DNA from: a virus | IMG/VR virus record: IMGVR_UViG_3300020202_000156 | Span: 1 to 39,567 of that record | DNA length: 39,567 nt | Direction: 5' to 3' (one strand) | In this document: piece by piece, positions 24,213 through 30,967 of the stretch | Layout: the number at the start of each line of letters is the position of its first letter | Position numbering within the stretch: the first letter of the stretch is position 1 | Position numbers and translations under genes: made by a program | Notes under the pieces: generated by a model | Told to the model about the DNA's origin: nothing | Databases searched by the model: none | Seen by the model: only the letters and a program-made list of their open reading frames with translations

Positions 24213-26115
24213 TAGGTTTGAATCCTGTCTCTAAGATTTGTTTTGCCATAAGCCGTTGACCAACTGCTTCAAGAGTGTTCTTCTTCACGTTGTCCGGTAA
24301 ATCCGGTTGTGCTAAGAGTTCTCGGTAGGCAGCAAGGTAGGCATCATGGTTATCATTCAAGTTGATCTTGACGTTCTTACCCATCATCAGAAGTTGAAGT
24401 TCACCTTGAGGTGTGTCTTCGAGTGAAGACCGGACATCAACTTCCTTTTCAAGATCACCCATTCCGGTTAGTTTGAAAAATCTTAGAACCACTGGGATTG
24501 GGTCTAAGCCGTATTGGATGTAGGGAGTTAAGTTTTGCAGTAGGATGTTGAGTGCATTGATCTTAAATTCCTTTTCGCCAAGCTCTCTAAGGCCACGGAA
24601 ATTAAGATCCATTCCATCAAGAGGAATAAGGTCAGGTGTAACCTTGACAATCCCTTTTCCAACAAGTTCTACATCTCTTCCATCTGGAAGAAATTGTTGG
24701 TCAAGCATCCAAAAGTGACGAACAAGAGGCTTTAAAACATCTTCTTCAAACTGGGTAACTACAAGCTCAAAGCGTTCAAGACCGCCTTGAACCACAGTGG
24801 CAATACCCGCAGCGGTACGATCCAGTGAGCTACCTGTAGGGGTACCACCCAGAAGCTTGCTTGCCCCTGTTCCGTCTTCAATGTCTTGTTTAATTTTTTC
24901 TTCCTGCATTCCAGCAGAAGGAGAAAAGTCTTGTGGGGCAACGTCACGAATTCCGTTGATATCGTCTGTATCAATCACTAAATTTTCTAAATCTTTTAAC
25001 TGACGATCATCAATATTCGCGTCACGATTTCTAAGCCATTTCTTTTTCAGAATGAAAGTACGAAGATCCATTAACTGAGTGCGAAGCGTATTAAGTTCTG
25101 CTTCCATCGGTATGTTGACCGACATCACGCCAAGCCCGTAAGCTTGACCGTCTACTCGAATGTACCTTCCGCGAAGGTAGGGTTTTTCTTGGTGGTCAAA
25201 TGGGTTGTCAATAATGCGTAGAACTACACCACAATCACCAACAACACCTACCTCAATCAATCCGTTACAAACCGTTTGCTCTTCGCGATCTTCTTCCAAT
25301 CCAGTAACAAACCATTTCGGGATATCTCCCCAAAAACGGAAAACTTCAATTTTCTTTTCGTGCGGTCCGTACTTGTGATTTCCAATTCCTTTGGCTTCAT
25401 CGGATTCAATTTTGTCTGCGTCCTTTTCCTGGACCAATATCTTCTCTTTGAGCTTATCTACGTTTTTGTAAATCCCGATTTTTTCTCCTTCTTCTGTACG
25501 TTCGCGAAGGGAGTAAAGTTCGTGATAATTTTTTACAACTCGCTCAATAAGCGCGCCTTCTAAGTTTTCATCTTTGGGATCAATGTAAATATCCCAAATC
25601 GAGGGGGCATAAAAATCAGGGTTATCAAACAAAGTTTCCCAAACTTTGGTTCGCTGCCCGTTGACGCGCTTGTAGCGTTCTTTCTTTTTCTTATCCCAAT
25701 AAGTTGTGATAAAGACAGTCCCATAAATGCAAAGAGATCGGTAAATACCGATCATTTTGGAGCGAACCGAAACATCCCGGAACTGCTGCTTAATTAAATT
25801 GGTAACTGCTTCTGCATCTTCCCAGGAAAGATCGTCGTTATGATCTTTGGGAGTTGCTTCAAAGAAATCTCCGTCAGGAGGGAAAATAACTTTGTCCATC
25901 TTCGGGACAATGCGCTCTACAGCTTGATGCAGAGCAGGTACTCGCACTTTGGCAAGACCCTTATAAAAATCATCTGTATCGTTAAAGTAGGAGCGTTCGT
26001 AAGATTTCCACTTCTCAACTAATCCGTTGTCTATGCGAAGCTGTTCAAAATGTTTCTTCGTAGACATGACAAGTTTGAACGCTTCTTCTTCGATGATTTG
26101 TTTTGATAAGGCCAT
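24190..26115 (-). CDS. Portal protein
   Basis: A 641-residue protein with portal features: FPPDGDFFEATPKDHNDD near 80-100, a GTVFITTYWDKKKKERY stem-like region, DNPDFYAPSIWDIYIDPKD near 170-185 and ATAGIATVVQGGLERFELVVTQFEEDVLKPL around 430-460, which resembles the wing and stem helices of podovirus portals. It follows the terminase gene, as expected. It forms the dodecameric vertex ring through which DNA is packaged and to which the tail adaptor binds. Confidence 0.82.
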   Translation of the reverse strand: MALSKQIIEEEAFKLVMSTKKHFEQLRIDNGLVEKWKSYERSYFNDTDDFYKGLAKVRVPALHQAVERIVPKMDKVIFPPDGDFFEATPKDHNDDLSWEDAEAVTNLIKQQFRDVSVRSKMIGIYRSLCIYGTVFITTYWDKKKKERYKRVNGQRTKVWETLFDNPDFYAPSIWDIYIDPKDENLEGALIERVVKNYHELYSLRERTEEGEKIGIYKNVDKLKEKILVQEKDADKIESDEAKGIGNHKYGPHEKKIEVFRFWGDIPKWFVTGLEEDREEQTVCNGLIEVGVVGDCGVVLRIIDNPFDHQEKPYLRGRYIRVDGQAYGLGVMSVNIPMEAELNTLRTQLMDLRTFILKKKWLRNRDANIDDRQLKDLENLVIDTDDINGIRDVAPQDFSPSAGMQEEKIKQDIEDGTGASKLLGGTPTGSSLDRTAAGIATVVQGGLERFELVVTQFEEDVLKPLVRHFWMLDQQFLPDGRDVELVGKGIVKVTPDLIPLDGMDLNFRGLRELGEKEFKINALNILLQNLTPYIQYGLDPIPVVLRFFKLTGMGDLEKEVDVRSSLEDTPQGELQLLMMGKNVKINLNDNHDAYLAAYRELLAQPDLPDNVKKNTLEAVGQRLMAKQILETGFKPSGTQDVA

Positions 26116-26151
26116 TTAGTTATTCTCTTTTATAAAGTTTTGAATAAGTGG

Positions 26152-27807
26152 TCAGACGGGATACCCTGTGTGGGGGTTTACCCGTCTGGTAGAAAAATTC
26201 TCGGAAGGTGTGAAACGGGCAATTCCCCGTCTCTTAAAAACCTGTAAGGCAATGGCGAGTGCTATAACCCGATCATCATAGCAACCTCGTAACGCTCCCG
26301 TTGATCCGTCCGCGTGATACGAATAAGTAATTAGTTCTTCGTAGGTACTAAAATCATTAATGCGAATATGACCCTGGCGAATATATTCCCCAAGGTCCTG
26401 GATCATGATGGGTTTGGTTTTCGCGTTAGTATCCCATCCGTACTTCTTTACTCCGCCTGTTGCTCCGCCCTTTTTAATGGCATCCTGGGGTACGTCATAC
26501 TCGCTAAAGAGATTATTATATTTGTGTTCTCTGATTCGGTTTACGACCCCGAAGCCATGAAAGTTTCTCTCTGGAGCAATCCAAGCATTATTAAAGAACC
26601 TTCCTACATCTATTAATATACTCGCAAAGTTTTCAGGCGAAGTACGTCCATGCCATATCCCAACCTGTTCACAAGTCTTATGATCGAGGATCTGAGCGCA
26701 GTCATAGTCCCCGTCTTCTCGGCCTTCTGCAACGTCAGCACCAATGACGTAGTGACCTTCACCCATCGGCTTCTTTTGCTTAAATAAAACAAGTCTGCCT
26801 TTGTGGTCTTTCTTAAACTGACCGTTTACTATTTCACCCCGCATAAATTCTTTTGCGGATTGAGTCTGACCCCGAAGCAGAATTTCAACAGGGTAAACTG
26901 CCCTGTTGCTCATCTTTGCGTATTGACCTAAGACACGCGCCCGGTATTGCGATTGGTCTTCCGCCCACTTACGTTCCGTTCTTTGGATTTCGATATCCGG
27001 CAGGTGCGGATTGTCATAAGTTGACATTTGAAATACTTCAATGTCAGGGTCTGCTGAAGAGTCCGTATTCTCTCTAACCTGGAGTTCTCGGTCTTTAAGG
27101 AGTTTGATTTCTTCAAGGGTATGGATGATTCCCGGTTCTTCCGGTATCCCATGTTTATTCTTCGTAAAGTAATAGCGTTTAGCCTTTAGATACAGTTCTT
27201 GGTAGGACCAAGTTAAACCTTCCACTGGGGTAAAGGTCAGAAGAATACGGCCTGAACAGTCAATGGTACGCATGTAGGCTTCGTCATAAACATCCTTGGG
27301 ATGTTCTTCGTCCATCCAGACCTGATATCGTGAAGTTCCTTGATACTTTTCCCGGCCTGAGTCAGCCGACTTAAATCCAATCTCCCGACCTTCGGTCAAA
27401 AAATAAATCTTATCGTCTTTAGAAAATCTTTGAACAAACCGCTTAGGTAAATATTTATTTACTTTATCCTGGGTAATATCGCGGGATGAGGGGAAGTCTA
27501 GGGACGATACCCAGTATTTCCCGTTACGAATAAAATCTTTCGGATAAACCTCTGCAATGCATTTCGGAATAACCCCAGTCACTTGGATACAAGTGTCTAT
27601 TCCCCCAAACTCTGACTTACCTGATCTGTTAGCCCCTAAAACAATCCGTATCTTGGCCTTACTGATGGCAGCAGCTTGTTGAATCAAGGAGAGAACTGCA
27701 TCCTCAAGCTTGTTATCCTTGCCTATCTTCTCCTTCTCCTTCAGGAGTCTCAATATCTCGATCTTCTTCTGTAAATCCTCGGGAGGCATAGTCTTTAAGA
27801 AACTCAT
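26152..27807 (-). CDS. terL: Terminase large subunit
   Basis: The 551-residue motor protein has an ATPase domain with Walker A GANRSGKS (58-65) and Walker B YQVWMDEE (161-168, Asp 166, Glu 167), and a C-terminal RNase H-like nuclease with Asp 358 (VIGADVAEG), Glu 413 in APERN and Asp 511/512 in YDDRVIALA. It translocates and cuts the DNA into proheads. The start at 27807 has an AAAGGAG site. Its first 95 nt overlap the small gene at 27713 in another frame. Confidence 0.92.
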   Translation of the reverse strand: MSFLKTMPPEDLQKKIEILRLLKEKEKIGKDNKLEDAVLSLIQQAAAISKAKIRIVLGANRSGKSEFGGIDTCIQVTGVIPKCIAEVYPKDFIRNGKYWVSSLDFPSSRDITQDKVNKYLPKRFVQRFSKDDKIYFLTEGREIGFKSADSGREKYQGTSRYQVWMDEEHPKDVYDEAYMRTIDCSGRILLTFTPVEGLTWSYQELYLKAKRYYFTKNKHGIPEEPGIIHTLEEIKLLKDRELQVRENTDSSADPDIEVFQMSTYDNPHLPDIEIQRTERKWAEDQSQYRARVLGQYAKMSNRAVYPVEILLRGQTQSAKEFMRGEIVNGQFKKDHKGRLVLFKQKKPMGEGHYVIGADVAEGREDGDYDCAQILDHKTCEQVGIWHGRTSPENFASILIDVGRFFNNAWIAPERNFHGFGVVNRIREHKYNNLFSEYDVPQDAIKKGGATGGVKKYGWDTNAKTKPIMIQDLGEYIRQGHIRINDFSTYEELITYSYHADGSTGALRGCYDDRVIALAIALQVFKRRGIARFTPSENFSTRRVNPHTGYPV

Positions 27808-27961
27808 CCAACTCCTTTTCCTGCATTAACCAAACTTTTCCGCACCGAAAACACTCCGCTTCGTAATACTCATCTCCCTTATGATCCATGAGAAATCTCA
27901 CAGTCACTGGAGAATGCTTTTTATAAACCTCTTCACATATCCGCTGCCGGAGGGGTTTCAT
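27713..27961 (-). CDS. Small Cys-pair protein overlapping both terminase genes
   Basis: ATG 27961 has a GGGAGG site about 8 nt upstream, inside the end of the small-terminase gene (29-nt overlap). The 82-residue product carries a single CFRCGKVW knuckle and a strongly acidic C-terminus (EEDRDIETPEGEGED) which is read in a second frame over the first 95 nt of terL. A long out-of-frame overlap at conserved terminase sequence is unusual. Function unknown; a terminase-associated factor is plausible. Confidence 0.6.
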   Translation of the reverse strand: MKPLRQRICEEVYKKHSPVTVRFLMDHKGDEYYEAECFRCGKVWLMQEKELDEFLKDYASRGFTEEDRDIETPEGEGEDRQG

Positions 27962-28421
27962 TTTTAATTTCCTCCCCTTCTTTCTTGGGTTGGAACAGTT
28001 CCGGCGCAAGCCTCCTTAGCTCATCATCAATTTCCTTAGCAGTACGCTTTTGAAGATCATCGTGTTCAAAGCGTTGCTTAAATTCAGGACAGAGTTCTTT
28101 TAAGTTCTCGACTGCACGTAAATAATCTTGGGCCTTAGCCTTACCTTGGAAATACTGGGAGATAACCACCATAAGCATTCGGACTACCGCATCCTTAGTA
28201 ATGTTAATCATGGGGTCCGTTGCGAGGATCCGCCTGACTTCCGCTAAGACTTCCGGGGTAATCATCTCTCCCCCATGACATCTTGCAGTCTCAGGAGAAG
28301 CATTCGGATGAACCTTCAAATAAGCATCCTTAGCCGTATCAGTAGTTAAGAGAGCATTAGCGATCTTAAGATTCTTAACATCCTTGTAGGAGGGTCTTCC
28401 TCTTTTCCCATATTTCGACAT
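27933..28421 (-). CDS. terS: Terminase small subunit
   Basis: Start 28421 (AAAGGA upstream; a longer reading to 28475 would enter the promoter region). The 162 residues start with basic GKRGRPSYKDVKNLK, then an HTH-like unit (KIANALLTTDTAKDAYLKVHPNASPETARCHGGEMI), an oligomerisation-type helix region and an acidic tail, as in small terminases that bind the packaging site. Gene position before terL and its promoter-proximal place at the head of the late operon support it. Confidence 0.8.
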   Translation of the reverse strand: MSKYGKRGRPSYKDVKNLKIANALLTTDTAKDAYLKVHPNASPETARCHGGEMITPEVLAEVRRILATDPMINITKDAVVRMLMVVISQYFQGKAKAQDYLRAVENLKELCPEFKQRFEHDDLQKRTAKEIDDELRRLAPELFQPKKEGEEIKNETPPAADM

Positions 28422-28475
28422 ATTGAATATAATTCCTTTATATTTGCTATTAGAGGCTATTACAGCCACTTTCAT

Positions 28476-28493
28476 AGTTGAATGGTATCAACT
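28476..28493. promoter_or_regulatory. Operator-like inverted repeat O1 in the late-operon control region
   Basis: AGTTGAATGGTATCAACT, 6-bp arms around 6 nt (7 bp if the outer T-A is counted). It lies 55-72 bp upstream of terS and overlaps a possible leftward promoter (TTGAGT, 17 nt, TATGAA on the minus strand). The same layout and similar centre occur at 29987 and 30950, which suggests one shared DNA-binding regulator. Confidence 0.5.
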
Positions 28494-28501
28494 ACTCAAC
28501 T

Positions 28502-28530
28502 CAAAAAAAGAATCGCTCTAATAGGCGATT
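28502..28530 (-). terminator. Intrinsic terminator before the late operon
   Basis: Read leftwards: AATCGC, 8-nt loop, GCGATT, then C and seven T. Arms are 28525-28530 and 28511-28516. It ends leftward transcripts from the hairpin region and the 28561 gene before terS. A TTTTT run on the other side means it could also work rightwards, though less strongly. Confidence 0.75.
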
Positions 28531-28538
28531 TTTACATA

Positions 28539-28554
28539 CCTCCCCTTCGGGAGG
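28539..28554. other. GC hairpin beside the terminator
   Basis: CCTCCC and GGGAGG form a perfect 6-bp stem with a 4-nt loop CTTC. It sits between the stop at 28561 and the terminator and may reinforce it or stabilise the RNA 3' end. A second small stem, CCCC/GGGG, follows at 28558-28572. Confidence 0.45.
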
Positions 28555-28560
28555 GTACCC

Positions 28561-28743
28561 CTACTTTTGGGGATTAGATCCTTGTTTTGGACGATAATCT
28601 GGACACCGTACAATACGGATCTCTTTATGCTGCTTGCAGACATTCTTACACTGTAAACATTTACCGTTCGTTTGAAGGGGCTTTCCCTGAGTGGTGTAGT
28701 CAATCACTATCGGGTATCCCTTCTCTTCGTATCTCGAATACAT
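28561..28743 (-). CDS. Small Cys-rich protein (60 aa)
   Basis: A 60-residue protein with C...C in GKCLQCKNVC and a fourth Cys in RIVRCPDYRP, consistent with one zinc site. The ribosome-binding site is weak (TAAGG directly upstream of the start). It is the last gene before the terminator at 28502-28530 and is read leftwards. No family recognised; the Cys pattern and RCPDYRP ending resemble small phage zinc proteins. Confidence 0.5.
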   Translation of the reverse strand: MYSRYEEKGYPIVIDYTTQGKPLQTNGKCLQCKNVCKQHKEIRIVRCPDYRPKQGSNPQK

Positions 28744-28816
28744 CCTTACCGCAGATGAGGCAGATCATCTGGGTGTTGTCTTCCTGCCATATCCACAGGT
28801 GTGAGTGTAAGGTCAT
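28700..28816 (-). CDS. Possible 38-aa protein with one CxxC
   Basis: A short leftward frame (begins MTLHSHLWIWQEDN) contains CLICGKDVFEI. It overlaps the 60-aa gene by 44 nt. No ribosome-binding site is visible, so it could be chance or a leaderless/coupled micro-gene. Listed because the CxxC pattern matches the many Cys mini-proteins of this phage. Confidence 0.3.
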   Translation of the reverse strand: MTLHSHLWIWQEDNTQMICLICGKDVFEIRREGIPDSD

Positions 28817-28832
28817 GTTTTATATAGATTTA

Positions 28833-29316
28833 GGGGTACGGGCTTTTGGCCCTACCCCCTCTTCCTGGGTAATAAATATATTAATATTGCGCGAGCTTGG
28901 CTAACTCGAGAGCCATAGCGAGCATGACTGAGATAGATGGGGGCAGGCGAATTTCGCTGATCCCATCTACCCCCATCAATACTATATCGTCTGACAAGAA
29001 GTCAGACGCTATACTATATAACTTATTGTATTACAATGAGTTGCAATAACTCATTGCTATATTGTGTCTAATATGTGACTAGATTGCTACACGATCCACT
29101 AAAGATCGTGTTAGCTAATGCTATGTTCTGCTATCGCCTGGCTGGCGATATGGAACAAAGTCTCGCCTATATTCCATTAGGCTCGATAATCTATATTTCT
29201 ATTGCTAAATATGATTAAAATACCAGGTCTTTTATATAATAGGCTTTGCTTCGCTTGTGGCTACGCAAAGCCACTATTAATATTTAATATTAAATATATT
29301 CCGGCGCACAGCGCCG
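28833..29316. other. Hairpin-dense non-coding region (about ten stem-loops)
   Basis: No credible gene lies between 28817 and 29412. Stems seen: GGGGTA-c-GGGC/GCCC-TACCCC 28833-28858; TGGCT/AGCCA 28898-28915; TAGATGGG/CCCATCTA 28934-28969, with a competing GATGGGGG/CCCCCATC 28936-28977; CGTCTGAC/GTCAGACG 28988-29008; CAATGAGTT/AACTCATTG 29034-29056; ACACGATC/GATCGTGT 29089-29111; TATCGCC/GGCGATA 29132-29150 with outer TGTTC/GAACA; GCCTA/TAGGC 29165-29182; GGCTTTGC/GCAAAGCC 29242-29272; an 18-bp A/T palindrome 29280-29297; CGGCGC/GCGCCG 29302-29316. TGCTA recurs in the linkers. A structured RNA, a packaging site or a protein-binding array are all possible. Confidence 0.6.
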
Positions 29317-29376
29317 TAATAAAAATACTAAAATATAAATATCCTCGCAATTTTTTGGTGTTTTTTGCTTATTTTA

Positions 29377-29404
29377 TTGACTTTTTTTATACTTTTTTTA
29401 CAAT
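29377..29404 (+). promoter_or_regulatory. Sigma70-type promoter, probably giving a leaderless mRNA
   Basis: TTGACT (29377-29382), 16 nt of almost pure T/A, TACAAT (29399-29404). The ATG of the next gene is at 29413, only 8 nt after the -10 box, so transcription should start at or just before the start codon. No Shine-Dalgarno sequence is present, which agrees with a leaderless transcript. Confidence 0.7.
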
Positions 29405-29412
29405 ACAGACGC

Positions 29413-29703
29413 ATGAAATTGCCTATCTTCTTGATGATCTTCCTCGGTAGCTCTCTTTCTGGATATTCAGCAGAAAAAGTTGTGATCGAAGGTGACACGA
29501 TAAAGATTGAAGGCGCGCTATCGGATACAGATAAAGCCAATGAGAGATACTTGTGGGAAGAAAGACAAAGAAGAATTAAACAGCAAGTCCAAGAGCAGTT
29601 TCAAGCTGAAATAGATGCAGCATCAGCGGAATTGCAGTATCAAATGGAATTACAAAAGGCACGTGCATCAGCCCCAGTCGTAATTGTAAACGACAATGAT
29701 TAA
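29413..29703 (+). CDS. Exported coiled-coil protein, paralogue of the 38687 product
   Basis: ATG 29413 is favoured; a longer TTG reading lies inside the promoter. Signal peptide about residues 1-19 (MKLPIFLMIFLGSSLSGYS), then VVIEGDTIKIEGALSDTDKA and a long charged helix (about 45-85). The same order, with IKIEGSIPESERED and a coiled coil, occurs in the protein at 38687, so the two are probably paralogues. A periplasmic spanin-like or envelope role is possible. Function not recognised. Confidence 0.65.
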   Translation: MKLPIFLMIFLGSSLSGYSAEKVVIEGDTIKIEGALSDTDKANERYLWEERQRRIKQQVQEQFQAEIDAASAELQYQMELQKARASAPVVIVNDND

Positions 29704-29715
29704 GGGAAATTGAGT

Positions 29716-29733
29716 AGTATTAACCCTTAACCT
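29716..29733. promoter_or_regulatory. Weak operator-like site O4
   Basis: Reverse strand AGGTTAAGGGTTAATACT agrees with the O1-O3 consensus at 13 of 18 positions and lies about 70 bp upstream of the HTH gene at 29803. It may be a degenerate operator or chance. Confidence 0.25.
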
Positions 29734-29802
29734 ATCCTAAATAATGGCTTAAAACGGATTTAAACGTAAAAAATTAGGCCATAAATCCAGAAAAACCCCA
29801 AA

Positions 29803-29967
29803 ATGACCAATTCCGATGATTTGCTTACCGTTGCCGAATTCGCTAAAAAGGTTAGGCTAACAAGACAAGCGATTCATAAGGCGATTAAAGAAAAGAGAAT
29901 TAAGGCTATTAGAATCGGTTATGTTTACCTTATTCCAAAGGATCAAATAGCTATTCTACAGAAATAA
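29803..29967 (+). CDS. Small HTH (excisionase/MerR-like) DNA-binding protein
   Basis: A 54-residue protein (begins MTNSDDLLTVAEFAKKVRL) with the classical excisionase-family helix-turn-helix: LLTVAEFAKKVRLTRQAIHKAIKEKRI then KAIRIGYVYLIPKDQI, the wing. No Shine-Dalgarno site precedes the ATG. It lies between a gene with a leaderless-type promoter and the promoter-operator at 29987, so it is a good candidate for the regulator of the O-sites or of lysogeny. Confidence 0.7.
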   Translation: MTNSDDLLTVAEFAKKVRLTRQAIHKAIKEKRIKAIRIGYVYLIPKDQIAILQK

Positions 29968-29986
29968 ATATATTTTTTGCTCTAAA

Positions 29987-30017
29987 GGTTGACACCTTTC
30001 AACCGATAGACTATACT
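29987..30017 (+). promoter_or_regulatory. Consensus sigma70 promoter with embedded operator O2
   Basis: TTGACA (29989-29994), exactly 17 nt, TATACT (30012-30017). The inverted repeat GGTTGACACCTTTCAACC (29987-30004) covers the -35 box, so a protein bound there would block RNA polymerase. The -10 continues as a second small inverted repeat, ATACTAAGTAT (30013-30023). It drives the run of small genes starting at 30064. Confidence 0.75.
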
Positions 30018-30063
30018 AAGTATTAGTAAGTGATATTTGACAATACTTAATAAGGTGAATATA

Positions 30064-30273
30064 ATGGTATATAGAGCAGATTTTAATCAGGTTCCCGCAA
30101 GAATGGTTCCAGTTATATCTTCGATTGTCTGTGCATGGTGTCACAAGGCAGAGAAGATTGACGGGATATGGATTAAGACTGATTCACCTTTTGAAGATGA
30201 AAATACTTCGCATGGTATGTGTTTAGATTGTAAAAATATCTGTTTGACTAAACTTAGGAGGATTTATGACTAA
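30064..30273 (+). CDS. Small zinc-finger protein of the kinase-tail type
   Basis: ATG 30064 has an AAGGTGA site; the ATG-like start at 30037 does not. The 69 residues contain CAWCHKAEKIDGIWIK and SHGMCLDCKN, the same Cys-Cys...SHGxCxxC pattern seen as a tail on many bacterial histidine kinases and response regulators. Here it stands alone. It may have been acquired from such a host protein. Function unknown. Confidence 0.65.
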   Translation: MVYRADFNQVPARMVPVISSIVCAWCHKAEKIDGIWIKTDSPFEDENTSHGMCLDCKNICLTKLRRIYD

Positions 30274-30493
30274 AAAAGATTATGAATTAATCGCCAATGC
30301 CTTAAACAATGTGACACGTCACGATAACGGCGAAACAGTAAATTTCGAGGCAGTTATAGCAGAATTGAGTAATGCTTTTAGACGTGACAATCATAACTTT
30401 AAAAATGGAAAGTTTTATGAAGCTTGCATGAATGGTAAACACGTTCGCAAGTCAATATCTTGCCGTAATATGCGGGAATTTGACAACCTTTAA
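30266..30493 (+). CDS. Small phage hypothetical (75 aa)
   Basis: Starts with MTKKDYELIANALNNV behind TAGGAGG and overlaps the previous gene by 8 nt. The MTKKDYELIA opening is common in phage-borne hypotheticals that are annotated only as conserved. It is helical, with a C-terminal region (GKFYEACMNGKHVRKSISCRN) that could bind nucleic acid. No motif is decisive. Confidence 0.6.
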   Translation: MTKKDYELIANALNNVTRHDNGETVNFEAVIAELSNAFRRDNHNFKNGKFYEACMNGKHVRKSISCRNMREFDNL

Positions 30494-30581
30494 GCAGAGT
30501 GACAAGGGGCTAGTGTTCCCCTTGGTAATGCACAAGCTTGGTCACAAGTCCAAGCACAAAAGAAAGAGAGGGCTAGAGAGT

Positions 30582-30761
30582 ATGAAAACTAAAATGATGA
30601 GGTTTTATGGTTGTGTAGGCTGTGGATCTGAATTTAATTCAAGAGAAAAGAAAGAATGTGATAAGGACTATAACGGACTATGCAAGTTCTGCGAATGCGA
30701 CGAAAAGCTTGAGTATATCGGTCTAGTAGATCGAGAAACTTGTTATGTTGAGTTTAAATAA
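30582..30761 (+). CDS. Cys-rich mini-protein (59 aa)
   Basis: The ATG at 30582 is chosen: the protein then begins MKTKMMRFYGCVGCGSEFN and has two Cys pairs (CVGC and CKFCEC). An upstream reading from 30432 would overlap the preceding gene in another frame and adds only low-quality residues. A GAGAGGG-type site lies upstream. Probably a single zinc ribbon; the role is unknown. Confidence 0.55.
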   Translation: MKTKMMRFYGCVGCGSEFNSREKKECDKDYNGLCKFCECDEKLEYIGLVDRETCYVEFK

Positions 30762-30784
30762 CCCCCATTAAAGGAGCTTAGAAC

Positions 30785-30916
30785 ATGAAAATCTTAACCG
30801 ATGGAACGATTATTTGTTGTGGGCAAGAAATTGACGGATTTTTTGAGGATGATAAAGGACGGCAGGTTTATCAATGCGAGCTTTGCGGATATTGTAAAAC
30901 GATGGAACAGGTCTAA
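30785..30916 (+). CDS. Cys-rich mini-protein (43 aa)
   Basis: A 43-residue frame starts at ATG 30785 with AAAGGAG 8 nt upstream. It contains IICCGQEI and CELCGYCKTMEQV, a likely one-zinc site. It is the last gene before the promoter-like element of the endolysin gene. No family recognised. Confidence 0.55.
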   Translation: MKILTDGTIICCGQEIDGFFEDDKGRQVYQCELCGYCKTMEQV

Positions 30917-30938
30917 GCAACTAAACACAAGTATTTTT

Positions 30939-30967
30939 TTGACTTAAATAGTTTAAAGGTGTAAACT
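30939..30967 (+). promoter_or_regulatory. Operator-like repeat O3 with promoter-like boxes before the endolysin
   Basis: TTGACT (30939-30944), 17 nt, TAAACT (30962-30967) resembles a promoter, but the -10 touches the ATG at 30968, so transcription would start inside the gene. The inverted repeat AGTTTAAAGGTGTAAACT (30950-30967) has the same 6-6-6 layout as O1 and O2 and the identical centre AAGGTG to O2 read on the reverse strand. The centre is also the Shine-Dalgarno site, so an RNA hairpin that hides it is an alternative. Confidence 0.45.

Noticed and set aside
28518-28703. Second leftward frame under the 60-aa Cys protein
   Set aside because: It runs through the GC hairpin and most of the terminator side, has no start signal, and the other frame has the Cys pattern.
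28833-29316. CRISPR array
   Set aside because: The hairpins have different sequences and spacings; there is no repeated unit and no cas gene.
30939-30967. Straight promoter for the endolysin gene
   Set aside because: The -10 box touches the start codon, so transcripts would begin inside the gene; kept only as an operator-like or hairpin element.
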